Assembly: GCA_012934845.2 (NCBI GenBank)
Contig: WNNJ02000940.1
Span: forward strand, 1 to 64,000
DNA length: 64,000 nucleotides
Reading direction: 5' to 3'
DNA from: Pomphorhynchus laevis
Lineage: Eukaryota; Acanthocephala; Palaeacanthocephala; Echinorhynchida; Pomphorhynchidae
Shown here: positions 10,864 through 21,227 of the stretch, one piece after another
How positions within the stretch are numbered: position 1 is the first letter of the stretch
How the letters are laid out: each line of letters starts with the position of its first letter
Program-made: the position numbers and the translations under genes
Notes under the pieces: generated by a model
Database searches by the model: none
What the model was told of the DNA's origin: nothing
Seen by the model: the letters and a program-made list of their open reading frames with translations, nothing else

Positions 10864-12160
10864 TCTCTTGACCCCTCTCTTCCTTCATCTTATTGCCCAA
10901 TATCAATTCTACCAACCTTATCCAAAATTCTCGAACACATCGTCTTAGATCATATCAACAAGTATCTCTTTTCATCGCAGATCTACCCTTCTTTTCAATC
11001 TGCTTTTCGCTCCAATCATTCCACCGAACTAGCATGTCATAAAGTATTTTCTGATCTGCTCTCCGTTCGTAACGAAGGACTTTGTAGTGTGGTAATATCG
11101 CTCGATCTTTCATCTGCATTCGACATTGTCGATCACATAATCATTCTTTCTCGTCTTCGCTATAATTATGGCTTCTCTTCGTCTACCTTGGCTTGGTTCT
11201 CTTCGTATCTCTCCGATCGATCATTTTCCGTCTATTCTGATTTGATGTGTTTTTCTTTATCTTCTCACTCTTGTGGTGTACCTCAAGGTTCAGTACTTGG
11301 CCCTATTTTCTTTACTCTTCTTCTTGGAGATTTATCTTGTATAACTAGTAAATTCCGCTTCAGTGTAATGCAGTACGCTGATGATATACTTATTTATTCT
11401 CACTCGTCTCCTCATTTCATAAGCCAACTTTTCATATCCTCGTCGAATTGTCTTCGTGCTCTATCTGAACATCTAATTTCTTTGTTCATGTCCCTCAATC
11501 CTACCAAATCTGAAGTGTTATGAATTTTACCCTCTACTGTTTCTATATTTCCTCCTTCTCTGTATCTTCAGACCACAATTATTCCTGCTGTAGATAAACT
11601 AGTATTTCTAGGTATTCACTTCGACAATAATCTTCATGTCGTTCCTTCATTCGTGATAAAACTAGGTCTTCAAATATTCTTGTGATATTCGTCTCGTCAA
11701 AAATTCTCTATATTTTAGTTCATGTAAACCTCTTATCTCCTCCCTTATTTTCCCGCGTATTGATTACTGCATTAGCCTTCTCGTCTTCTCTTCAGTCATC
11801 CCTTAAACCTCTTTAGATATTCATTAACATTGATGTGCGCATCCTCTTTCGACTTCGTAAATTCGATCATATATCTTTCTATTTATCAAAACTTGGATGG
11901 CTAAGTATTGAACATCGCGTTCGTTTTCGTCTGTTTTGTCTAACTTATCGCCTTCTCTATTGTAATTATACATCTTATCTCTATCTGCCAACTCTTAGTG
12001 AATCTCGCTCTCTTTCTACTCACCTACGTTCCTGTGCTTCTCTTCTGCTACATGTACCTATTCACTCAATTAACCCCGGCTGTCGATCTCTACATATCGC
12101 TGCTCCTCTATTTTGGAATTCCATACCTGATCACCTGCGATATTCATCCTAACTCCCTTT
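10864..12160 (+). pseudogene. LINE RT domain, tandem copy 2, and C-terminal region
   Basis: Second copy of the RT block (11089-11523 open: motif A, VPQGSVLGPIFFTLLLGD, MQYADDILIYSH) runs on to the thumb and the CR1/L2 C-terminal domain. The latter is open at 11835-12152 with RLRKFDHISFYLSKLGWLS, RSLHIAAPLFWNSIPDHLR and similar. An approximately 190-bp stretch around motif A is identical to copy 1 whereas the flanks differ by several percent. Confidence 0.75.
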
Positions 12161-12300
12161 TTTCAAAAAGCAACTACAATCAATGCTTTTAAATGAGTAA
12201 CTATTGTTTTCAATCTGTTTCGTTTTTGTGGGCTTGTAATCACACAGTGATTACATTACAATATATTGAATAAATTGTAGTTTCTTTGGTTCCATTCCAT

Positions 12301-13086
12301 AAATATATCTATTAAATAGTTGCTTTAAAATTAAAAGTTGAAAATATGGCAGGTTAAATAACTATAAATTATACTGGAATTATATTCCAATTATAAAATG
12401 AATAAATTAAGTAAGTAATATGATACTTATAATAAGTTAACTTATATGATAAACTTAATGAATTTTGCCTTTTACAATTTTGGCATTTACAAATCAAACA
12501 ATAAATTTTGTTTGGTTGAAAAATTAAATTATTAAATTGTAGAAAGAGAGAGTTTAATTCATCATTTAAATGATGAATTTTGATTCATCGAAATTTTATT
12601 TGTTTTAAACAACCAACTATATTTTAAAACTGTTTGTATTTGTTGAGTGATTAAGCAGTCCGTGGTTTTAAATCCAGCATAACTTGTTAAAACAATTTAT
12701 TTTACAAATTGCTTGTAAACGTTATTCTCTTATATTATGTTTGCTATCATGGTTTACCAATCATTTTATGAACATATTCTTATTTAAGATTCTTCATTTC
12801 TTTCTAAAGATTATTTAAAAAGAAACGCTAGTAGTAACGGCTAGCATAAACGTATTTTTAAAACGAGACAGTACAGACATACTCTTGAATTTATTTGCCA
12901 TACACGAAATTTCATTTACTCGAGTTCCAATAAAGATATTTTCGATTGTCATCAACATATTTGATTTCAATCGTAACACGATATCAATCATAGACAAACA
13001 CATTTTCAAACATTTGACCATTCTAACAATCCAAATATTTGGTCATTCACTGTATTTTTATATCTAATATATATATATTTATTTAG
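12301..13086. other. AT-rich intron sequence
   Basis: No gene or element recognised. Short overlapping frames on both strands around 12815-13067 look like chance. Ends at the acceptor tatttatttag before exon 3. Confidence 0.4.
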
Positions 13087-13134
13087 AAATCTACATTGAC
13101 GACAGCAGTCTGAGTAAAATAACTCAAATATATG
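13087..13134 (+). CDS. Host gene exon 3 (48 nt, phase 1-1)
   Basis: Acceptor atatttatttag and strong donor ATG/GTAAGT enclose 2 + 45 + 1 nt, open only in the phase required by exon 2. Encodes IYIDDSSLSKITQIY after the split Glu codon (G|AA). Confidence 0.55.
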
Positions 13135-13888
13135 GTAAGTTCGCGTTAAGTATTTTTTTAAATCTTGCCTATCAATCTTGCTTGTTGAAATATCGCATAT
13201 AATCCACGAAAATATCTTTTTACTCTACATCAATGATTCAGAGAATGTGTGAAAATAGCTATAAATAGTTACGGAAATGACAATTTATTGTATAAAGAAA
13301 ACAAAAGTTTATTTCTGTAACATTATGATGTTATTTCTAAACGACGACATTGATAACTATATAGATTTATGCATTTGGATATCTGAAGTTACAAAATCCT
13401 TTATTTCAAAATGTAAGAGCCCTAAACGATTCACAGTAATTTAGAACAAAACTTTAATTATAAATATTAATTTTTGAACTAATAAACTTTTTATAAACTT
13501 TTTTTATTTAGTTGTTTGAAAACGAATTTTTTGATGTCATACATTTTTGCAAGCAATTATTTTGCAAACACATATGTTCTGTAATATACAAATTCAATTT
13601 ATTAGTTTCTGTTTATATATTTTATATACAGATGTAAATGTGTCATCTTCCTCACTTATTTTCTTATAAAAGGTTGACAATTGCAATATTTTAGTTAAAT
13701 GATATAAGAATTTATATTTAACATATAAATTGTTATACGGTATGTTATAACATAACGTCATCATATTTCGATGACGTTATGGGATGTCATGGTGCAAAGA
13801 ATTGTGGTTAAATACTTTTATTAAAATTATTAAATACTTTTATTCGATTCTATTATAGAATATTCTGTTATAGAATATTCTATTATAG
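13135..13888. other. AT-rich intron sequence with a short tandem repeat
   Basis: A tandem of about 20 bp (attctattatagaatattct variants) at 13845-13900 immediately precedes the PLE. Otherwise nothing recognised. Confidence 0.4.
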
Positions 13889-14785
13889 AATATTTTAGAA
13901 CAGACAAAAGGAATAAATTTTCAAAATATAAATACATACGATTTTAGTACGCTTTATACAAATCTAGATTTAGTAGATATTAAAGAAGCGTTAGTAAAAT
14001 TAATTAACCTTATATTCGGAAAAAGATATACATATATATGTTATAATAATTATAACGCCTATCTAACAAAAATTAAACCATCAAATAAATATAAATATAT
14101 GGATAAAATTGAATTAATAGAATCCTTAAATATTTTGATAAATCAAAATTATTTAAAAGTAGGGACATCTATATTTAGACAAGTAAAAGGTGTTCCAATG
14201 GGTGGTAATAGTAGCCCAATTATAGCTGACTTGTTTTTAAGCTTTATAGAATATGAATTTGTTCATAACTGTGTAAAAACTAAATCTAAACAATATAAAT
14301 ATATGAAATATATGTTTCGATACATTGATGATATATGTGTATTTAATTCTAATAATTTTTATTCAATTAGTGAACAAATTTATCCAGAAAGCCTTATTCT
14401 TAACAAAACCAATATTAATGATAAAGAAGGTGTATATCTAGATATGAACATTAAATTAACATTAACTAAAACTACTATTAATTTATATCGTAAAGATGAC
14501 ATATTTAAATTTACAAGAAACATATTTTTGCATGAGCATTCATGCATACCATATAATATAAAATATAATACATTAAATAATGAAATTTTAAGAATTGCAA
14601 CAATATGTAATGATATTGGCTTTCTTCAAAATCATTTAAATAATTTAATAGATACATATTTTAAACTAGGTTACTATAAAAATAACATCAAGCAGAAAAT
14701 AGTAAAATATATAAATCAACACAATAATATAAAGAATAAATTTAAACTCTTAAGTGGCAAATTTTTATGGATGGATAATAAATAA
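13889..14785 (+). CDS. PLE reverse transcriptase (5'-incomplete)
   Basis: An open frame of about 298 codons from just after a stop to TAA at 14785; the first ATG in it is 14099, but homology starts earlier. Motifs in order: DFSTLYTNLDLVDIKEAL (motif A), QVKGVPMGGNSSPIIADLF (the PLE-type GxPMG block), MFRYIDDICVFN (catalytic YIDD) and GVYLDMNIKL. A basic C-terminal region ends in KFLWMDNK. This order is typical of Penelope-like RTs. No endonuclease domain follows, as in endonuclease-deficient PLEs, or the element is truncated. The upstream part of the RT (thumb-proximal N-terminus) is missing. Confidence 0.8.
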   Translation, partial: NILEQTKGINFQNINTYDFSTLYTNLDLVDIKEALVKLINLIFGKRYTYICYNNYNAYLTKIKPSNKYKYMDKIELIESLNILINQNYLKVGTSIFRQVKGVPMGGNSSPIIADLFLSFIEYEFVHNCVKTKSKQYKYMKYMFRYIDDICVFNSNNFYSISEQIYPESLILNKTNINDKEGVYLDMNIKLTLTKTTINLYRKDDIFKFTRNIFLHEHSCIPYNIKYNTLNNEILRIATICNDIGFLQNHLNNLIDTYFKLGYYKNNIKQKIVKYINQHNNIKNKFKLLSGKFLWMDNK

Positions 14786-15160
14786 TATACTTTGTATTAG
14801 AATAAGATACTAGATAGTTATTTCAGAGGAAATACATCATTAGCATGTATTTGGCCCCGCTGCTATGTTGGGTAGAGGAGTTAGGGGCCGAAACCTGATA
14901 GCATAGCAGTTCCTCCTGATGACCTCTAATTCTTATTCTGATACAACGTCTGTTATTTATTAGTCAATTCATAAAAATGACGTTTATTTTAAATTTTATT
15001 TTTTATTTTTTATTTTTAACTTGATTTAAATTATAGAAAATCTAAAAACAATTATTAATTTTATTATTTAATTATTAAATTTTGATTTAGCATTATTATG
15101 TTTTGTTTATTTTATAATTATATAACAATACGTAGACTCAGTTAGCTGATTTAATTTATC
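14786..15160 (+). repeat. PLE 3' terminal repeat (reference copy)
   Basis: Starts tactttgtattagaataag and ends near gtagactcagttagctgat. The reverse-complement copy at 62100-62456 is almost identical, so the family was active comparatively recently. At 37215-37800 two copies flank a shortened internal part, consistent with the LTR-like (pLTR) arrangement known for PLEs. Confidence 0.75.
14830..14922 (+). ncRNA. Conserved pseudoknot-like RNA fold in the PLE repeat
   Basis: Read in the sense of the RT: hairpin AAATACAT/ATGTATTT (14830-37 with 14845-52), then GGCCCC (14853-58), CTGCTATG (14860-67), GGGGCC (14884-89) pairing back, GAAAC, and CATAGCAG (14902-09) pairing with CTGCTATG. The two stems interleave, so they form an H-type pseudoknot. 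Other copies keep pairing through paired changes (see findings). PLEs are known to carry hammerhead ribozymes in their terminal repeats, but this fold is not a standard hammerhead. Ribozyme, packaging or priming signal: unknown. Confidence 0.5.
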
Positions 15161-15185
15161 TCTTTGCTTTTTGATAATTACAAAT

Positions 15186-15320
15186 TTAGACTTTTCCCGA
15201 TCAAATTTAGACCATTTATGATCAAATTTAGATTTTTTCCGATCAGATTAAAATCTTCCTGGTCAAATTGAGACTTTTCTTAATCAAATTTAGACGATCA
15301 AATTTAGAATCTTCACGATC
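15186..15320. repeat. Degenerate tandem repeat (gatcaaatttagac)
   Basis: About six imperfect units built on gatcaaatttagac / cgatcaaatttaga with a variable spacer. It runs directly into half of a MITE with gatatttcgctaacctctgtt (to about 15400). Confidence 0.65.
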
Positions 15321-15400
15321 AAAGGTTGAAGGAAAATTTTATTTGATATTTCGCTAACCTCTGTTGGCATTTTCAGAAAATTACTTTTTTGTAGGCTCTT
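15318..15400. mobile_element. Half copy of the palindromic gctggatcaa MITE
   Basis: Shares gatatttcgctaacctctgt and cattttcagaaaattac with the complete copies at 19784-19926 and 50150-50315. The second arm is missing. Confidence 0.55.
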
Positions 15401-15480
15401 AAAAATATAATGGCTATTTTAGATTTCGATCTCTTGACTTCGATTTTCTCTTAGCTTATCGATAACCGCAGACCAGTAAA

Positions 15481-16078
15481 AAAACATATTTATTTTTACG
15501 TGGCAAATGTGTGCCGGCGCACGCGTACATGACCACAAAAAAGAACAAAAATCTAAATCATGTGTCGAGAAGGTGGGTACGGAGACGGTATTTGAATGGA
15601 ATAAAGGAGGGAGTGCGGCGGACGTCGAGAAGGAACTGATCCCCGTTGAGTGGGGCGGCGACGAGGAAGGATCGGAGACCAAAGTTGTTAGAGTAATTGG
15701 GAACGTGGAGTAAGAGGGTATGATGGAAACGCAGTGATAGAGAGGTGGGACGAGTGCCGGTTAAGAAAGGGAGGTTGATGAACGATGGAGAGCCGGCAGC
15801 GATGATACGAAAAGTTACGAGAGGAAGGCGGAGTTGTATGCGGATGTGGATGGTATGCCAGGAGTATTGGGCAAGATATGTGGATGTGTGGTCAAAGCGA
15901 TAGAGAGGTAGGAGCACTCGAACGGCGGAGTTGATGATGCGTTGTAATGGGTAGGAAATTTCGGATTTTGGAGAATTGGCAAAAGGATGAGACAGTAATC
16001 GATTTAAAGAAAGAGAAGCGATGAAATAAGATACATACAGGAACGGAAGTCGATAAGGTACTTAAGGGGAATAGATTG
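15481..16078 (-). mobile_element. 5'-truncated LINE, 3' part only
   Basis: Minus strand, same family as the element at 16205-17890 (both end cacgtaaaaataaat). Encodes the C-terminal ORF2 region (15917-15558: YRFDHTSTYLAQYSWHTI, LPFLTGTRPTSLSLRFHHTL), clearly alignable with the C-terminal domain of the CR1/L2-like LINE at 12 kb. Frames are broken. The region is GC-richer than its surroundings. Confidence 0.65.
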
Positions 16079-16204
16079 ATGACTCTAGGATTCAAAGCGT
16101 TGATATTTCTAAGAATGCTGGTAAAGATATTCTTAAAACACCAAATATCATGTTATATTCATAAAAGATTAGTCGGTGATGAAGATTCAATTACGCTTGT
16201 TATC

Positions 16205-17890
16205 AGAAAAAAAAACTATTTATTTTTACGTGGCAAATGCGTGCCGACGCACGCTTACATGACCACAACAACAAAGAAAACTAAATAATGTTTCAAGGAG
16301 GTGGGTACGGAGGCGGCAGTTGAATGCAATAAAGGAGGGAGCGCGGTGGACGTCGAGTGGGAGCTGATTCCAGGCGAGTGGGGCGGCGACGAGGAAGGAT
16401 CGGAAACCGTAGTTGTTAGACTAGTTGGGAACGTAGAGTAGGATGAAATTACGATAACGCAGTGATAGAGAGGTGGGACGAGTGTCGTCTAAGAAAGGGA
16501 TGTTGATTAACGATTGGGAGCCGACAACGTTGAGACGAAAAGTTGCGAGAAGAAGGCAGAGTTGTATGCGGATGTGGATGGTGGGCCAGAAGATTTATGC
16601 AAGATATGTGAATGTGTGGTCAAAGCGACGAAGACGTAGGAATACTCGAACGGCGGAGTTTATGATGCGTTGTAATGGGTAGGATGATGGATTTTGGAGA
16701 ATTGGAAAAATCTGAGACAGTAATCGATTTAAAGAAAGAGAAGCGATGAAATAAGTTACTTACAAGAACAAAAGTCGATAAGGGGGCGGATACAGCGAAT
16801 GTCACGGAGAATTCAGTTAGAGGAGCAGACCTTGTCACGGACGAAGGATTTAAGGGAAAGGTGATAATCGAAATGGAATACTAAGAAAGTGAGATTGTAG
16901 ACTACGGTGATGATTGATGAGGCAAAATATACAGGGGTTGGAGATATGTTAGGTTGACGAGGGAGGATCCACATTATTTTGGACTTGTCCGGGTTTAGAA
17001 CGAGACGAAGATGTGAGAGACGTTTGTAGATATAAGAAAGACATTTGGAAGCAGACAGTTTGGACTTGTATGCGATAGGCGGGTGCATGAGCATAGATGA
17101 GGATGTCATCGGCGTATTGCATGACGTTAAATGAGAAAGGTTTGATAAACGGAGAGAGATCGCCAAGCAGAAGAGAGAAAAGCAGGGGACCTAGGACTGA
17201 ACCTTGTGGGACCCCGTGGAAAATATGGATGGAAGGAGAGGATGATGAATTGGAACAGACTTGAAATGAACGGTCGAATTGATATGAGGCAAACCATGCT
17301 ACGGAGGACAAAGAAAAGCCGTAGTTATAACGAAGGCAAGAAAAGAGGATGGAGATGTCGACGATGTCGAAGGCGGAGGAGAGGTCGAAGGAGATGAAAA
17401 CACTATATAGAGACTTGTCACGAGAAATGAGTAGGTCTTTGTAAACTTTTATGCAGGCGATTTCTGTGAAGTGATTAGAGCGGAAAGCGGATTGGAAAGG
17501 AGGGTACAGATTGGATGAGGAGAGATAAACGTCGATATGTATTAAGATGAGGCGTTATAAGAGCTTGGAATGAGTAGGAAGTAGTGAAATGGGCGATAGC
17601 TAGAAGGTAGGGAGGAGTCGAGCAATTGTTTCTTAATGAGGGGCGAACGATTGCGGATTTCCAGTGTGAAGGAAAGATGCGAATGCAGATAGACGAGTTA
17701 AACACGGTGGTGAGGAAAGGGATATCGATGAGCATATGGATTTCAGAATGGGGGTAGGCAGGGGATCGGCATATGAGGTTTTGTTGGGCAAGGATATGAG
17801 GACAGATGAGACTTCGCCAGGTGAGACAGGGAGAAAATGAAAGAGTTCCGGGAGGATGTGGCGAGGTGAGTAGCCTTGAGATAGAATAGA
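16205..17890 (-). mobile_element. 5'-truncated CR1/L2-like LINE
   Basis: Minus strand. Reading from 17890 downwards: an IPELFHFLPVSPGEVSSVLI region, the block IRIFPSHWKSAIVRPSLRN, motif A (FDLSSAFDIVDI), VPQGSVLGPLLFSLLLGDLS and MQYADDILIYAHAP (YADD), then thumb and C-terminal domain. It is truncated at its 5' end within the region before the RT. Same clade as the LINE at 7-12 kb but a different family, with a different 3' end. Several frame breaks. Confidence 0.7.
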
Positions 17891-18175
17891 GACGAGGTTG
17901 TGTGTATCTGACCTGTTAATGTCGTTTCTAATTGGAGCGTTGATTCACATCACTAACATTGCCGTTAATATATTTCATGCAGTCCATGGACTTATGCTCC
18001 ATTGCATGTTTTATTGCCACATGTTGTTATGCGATCAGAATGGAGCCGTCTATCATCAAACATCCTCAATGAGCCTAATTTGATTGAGATATTGTTTATT
18101 TTAGTAATACGTGACGTGACATATTTTTAACCTTGTTAAACTGTGATCTAATCACTGGGACCCTCGTTTTGAAAA
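17891..18175. other. Unassigned stretch between LINE and PLE
   Basis: A 61-aa frame (17898-18083, +) without recognisable motif. No defensible call. Confidence 0.3.
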
Positions 18176-19135
18176 CCTCCGTTTTCGAAACGAAATATTC
18201 AAAAAATGAAGTAGTATAAAAAACATTTACCATGATTTACCTGGTTTTGTACAATATTGAAGGTACTTTGACAGCACATCTTTTATTACAGGTATAACGA
18301 GAATCCTGCAATTTGGATACATTGCAGTACATGAAATATCCGGCTATTCAATGACATGTTACATTTGAGGATTCTGATAAGAATATTTCCTTTCTAGACA
18401 TAGACGTCCGTTTCGACAACAAATTCTCGAGACGGACGTACATAGGAAAGCCGTTATACCCTGGGGAACAACCGTTTGGTCCACTGACAGACCTACTGAA
18501 TATAAAATCCAGAAGGCTACTGCATTGTACTATAGAGCTATGAAAATTTGTTCTACGGACAAGAAAAGACATATTAGGTATTGTGAAATGTCTACTATGT
18601 TAGTAGAAAGACAGTATCCTCTAAAGCTAATAAACCAGCGTTTTTCAAGACAAAAAGAATGAAATGGAAAAACAAAGTCGAGGAAAATTAAATTTAAGAC
18701 ATCAGCAACAATTTTTTCTACCACTTACATTTTGGAAGAGTATAATAATATATAGATCGATTCGCTGAAGACTGATAGGCAAAGAAATATAATTTATCAC
18801 AAAAAAACCACCTTCTCTGATCTCCGTTTTCAAAACGAAACCAGTATATTCAAAAAATGAAGTAGTATATCGCATCTCTTGTAAAGATTGTGTTCATCTG
18901 TCAAACCAAACAAGGACTACGAAAGAGACTTGAACAACACAAGGATAATCTTAAAAGAGGCGACGTTTCTTCAGTAATATCTATTTATTGGTTGAACAGT
19001 TCACGTACGATTGATTTCGATAATACAACTGTTCTTGAATACGAGCCAGATACAAGTCGTCGTTTATCAAGTGGACTGTACACATCGAAATTGCATCAAC
19101 CACGCAAGGCAATAAAAGCAATAGATGCTTGAAAT
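18176..19135 (+). mobile_element. PLE of a second type, with GIY-YIG endonuclease
   Basis: The 3' part of a canonical Penelope/Neptune-like element, broken. At 18360-18660 it encodes the end of the RT (SDKNISFLDIDVRFDNKF, then ICSTDKKRHIRYCEMSTM and VERQYPLKLINQRF). At 18850-19132 it encodes the GIY-YIG nuclease: VVYRISCKDC, QTKQGLRKRLEQHKDNLK and a WDxxxVLExE-like FDNTTVLEYEP. The spacer text ccgttttcgaaacgaaatattcaaaaaatgaag occurs both at 18176 and at 18822, a partial direct repeat consistent with the tandem arrangement common in PLEs. Confidence 0.7.
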
Positions 19136-19783
19136 TACCGCCAGACAAGAGTTTGTTTGAACAACATATCAATTAAATTCTTCTGCTTTTATTCTTAATA
19201 TCCTATGTCATCATTTGTCAAAGACTAGTGTTTTCTGAAGAGATCAATCGAATTCGCGAAAATTCAAAAATAAAACTATTTCTCTCATTTTTCTCGGAGA
19301 AGGAGACAAATAAAAAGCTATATATATTTAGTTCGATATATATTTCTTAAAAATTCTCCTTTTTTTCTGGATTCATATTTTATTCTGAATATATACAGAG
19401 TCTGCGAATGAACCTAGAGGACGGAATACACAATTCTTACGATTCTCACACGATTCTTACGATTTCACAACGTAGACAGATTATTAATTCGCAACATATT
19501 TTTTCCTTATCATCCTGCGTTAACTTTAGTAAACGCAGGATTAAGCTGATGGTTAGTTCGTGTTGAAACTGGTTCGTGGAAATATTCATAAATAGTTTAG
19601 GCACATGTTATACTGTATAGAACAGTATAACATCCTTACATTTCACAGGTTAATGGCCTGCTCTGGAAATCTATTTCGACAATATTATATATAATTTTAA
19701 TTATATCCATTATTTATAATGGATAAAATTATCCATTATTTATAATCCGTTATTTATAAATTATCCATTATTGATAAATAATT
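19136..19783. other. AT-rich intron sequence
   Basis: No gene recognised. Short hairpins such as cctgcgttaactttagtaaacgcagg near 19515 and the small inverted repeat atactgtatagaacagtat near 19610. Confidence 0.35.
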
Positions 19784-19926
19784 ATTGGGGCTGGATCTAA
19801 GGAAAGAAGAAAATATTTTTGATATTTCGCTAATTTTTGTTAGCATCTTTAGAAAATTACAGTAATTTTCTGAAAATGCTAACAGAAGTTAGCGAATCTT
19901 TCTTTGATCCAGCTCCAATAATTCTT
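19784..19926. mobile_element. Palindromic MITE, complete copy
   Basis: About 143 bp, nearly palindromic over its length: left end attattggggctggatc, right end gatccagctccaataat. The internal arms gatatttcgctaa...tgttagcatc and gatgctaacagaagttagcga-type pair around a short centre. Too short for a gene; mobilised in trans if at all. Other copies or halves: 15318, 20640, 32850, 35010, 50150. Superfamily not determined. Confidence 0.7.
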
Positions 19927-20249
19927 ATACATAGTTTGTCGTCAGTTGACTAGATATCGGGTAGTAAAGTAAGTATGCGAATTACCACCGAAATGGAGAC
20001 AATTCTATTTCGTATTTTTGTTAAGTTATTTTTGTTAAATATTTCTAATCCTAAAACAAGACTCGAATATCGATCAGGACTGCGATCACAAACAGGACTA
20101 GATATGAGTCAATTTTTAACTGTAGAAGAAAATGTATTGATTATGCTTGTAGGTACACTGAAGGATCAGATATATGCTGGCTCTCATTCTACAATCTTTT
20201 GTTGCTCATAAACGACTAAAGAACGATTGAACAGGACGGCATTATATTG

Positions 20250-20760
20250 CATATCATCAATTGAAAAGAATTATTATTGGTAGAAATAAATAGAATTATT
20301 GTAGGATAATTTAAATCTTAACTGTATATTAAAAAGTTATATAAGCATGTACATTTAAAAAACATTGTAATTATCAAAATAAAAAAGTTATATAAGCATT
20401 TAAAAAGCATTGTAATTTTCTGAAAAAATGCTAACATTATCAATGATTTATTAACATTATTAATGATTTCATTATCATTTGATAATGAAACCATTAAATC
20501 ATTTTATTATCATGAAATGATTTTTAAGTTCCGCCTATGGCATTTAAACCTTATTCTAACACATCATCTGTCATTTATTTGACAATTCATAAAAATTGAC
20601 TTTTGTTTTTAATCAATTTTTTAAAAAACATTGTTACATTTTTTTTATAAATTACATTTAAAAAACATTGTAATTTTCTGAAAAAATGCTAACAGAGGTT
20701 AGCAAAATATCAAATAAATTTTTCCTTCTTTCTTTGATCCAGCGTTAATAAGTTTTTATC
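20250..20760. repeat. Repeated AT-rich words and half MITE
   Basis: The phrase acatttaaaaaacattgtaat occurs twice and ttatataagcat twice within 400 bp. At about 20645-20755 a half copy of the gctggatcaa MITE is present (tgctaacagaggttagcaaa ... ctttgatccagc). Confidence 0.5.
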
Positions 20761-21140
20761 AATAATGGATCATTATCAAGTATTTAAAATATATTATTAA
20801 TTACATTTCTATAATATAACATATTTCTACATATATCTATTATATTCATTTATATTTATATTGAAATGTTATTCGGTGTTGCAGTTATGGCTGACTGGCA
20901 GTATTATGTGCAAAGCAAACAGATCGTAATATTTAGTGTTTAATATTCTTAATAAAGATTATACGTAAAGTTGAAGAATTGAAGAAATGAATTGAAGAAA
21001 CAAATAATCATTGTTTTATTCCTAATGGAATAATATAAATCATCGATATGCGTTTTACTGTGAAATTATTAGCCATCATTTAGAAATTCAAATTAATTTG
21101 ACTCATAAAAGCTGACCTTACGAGATCTTTATACTTTCAG

Positions 21141-21227
21141 CTGAAGTTCCAGAAGATCCTTCAAAGTCATCTATTGAAAATACCACTAAATGTTCTGCTG
21201 ATACAGCTAATATTACAAACCTCGAAG
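21141..21227 (+). CDS. Host gene exon 4 (87 nt, phase 1-1)
   Basis: Acceptor atactttcag and donor GAAG/GTATCA enclose 2 + 84 + 1 nt. Open in the required phase; the split Ala codon is G|CT. Encodes an acidic, serine/threonine-rich segment starting EVPEDPSKSSIENTTK. No domain recognised. Confidence 0.55.

Larger units (their letters stand above)
7021..12300 (+). mobile_element. CR1/L2-like LINE, broken, nearly full length
   Basis: Ordered parts on the + strand: ORF1 remnants (7066-7887), a 20-bp hairpin and a 12-bp minisatellite (7976-8475), an apurinic-type endonuclease (8505-9250), an interdomain region (9436-9945), RT (10041-11640, partly duplicated) and the C-terminal domain (to about 12160). 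A short 3' tail ends near 12300. CR1/L2-group LINEs encode an RNA-binding ORF1 and an EN-RT ORF2. Many frame breaks in both ORFs show it is long dead. It sits wholly inside host intron 2, in the gene's sense orientation. Exact ends are approximate because no target-site duplication was resolved. Confidence 0.75.
13889..15160 (+). mobile_element. Penelope-like element: RT gene plus 3' terminal repeat
   Basis: The best PLE copy in the window. The RT frame (13889-14785) is followed directly by the terminal repeat (14786-15160). Related pieces of the same family are at 26973, 37600, 39480, 42603, 50050, 51605 and 57360, and at least fifteen terminal-repeat copies are scattered in both orientations. 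It lacks the 5' part of the coding region, and no GIY-YIG endonuclease follows the RT. Confidence 0.8.

Noticed and set aside
14884-14929. Type II hammerhead in the PLE repeat (GAAAC ... CTGATGA with ttagggg/cctctaa as stem II)
   Set aside because: Only 22 bases separate the two boxes, too few for stems III and I. Two unpaired C separate stem II from GAAA, and the 37.2-kb copy breaks this pairing while preserving stem B of the pseudoknot.
19970-20152. 60-codon phase 1-1 exon candidate (RSGLRSQTGLDMSQFL)
   Set aside because: Phase fits, but the acceptor (gggtagtaaag) lacks a pyrimidine tract and the composition is unlike the other exons. Kept only as a possibility.
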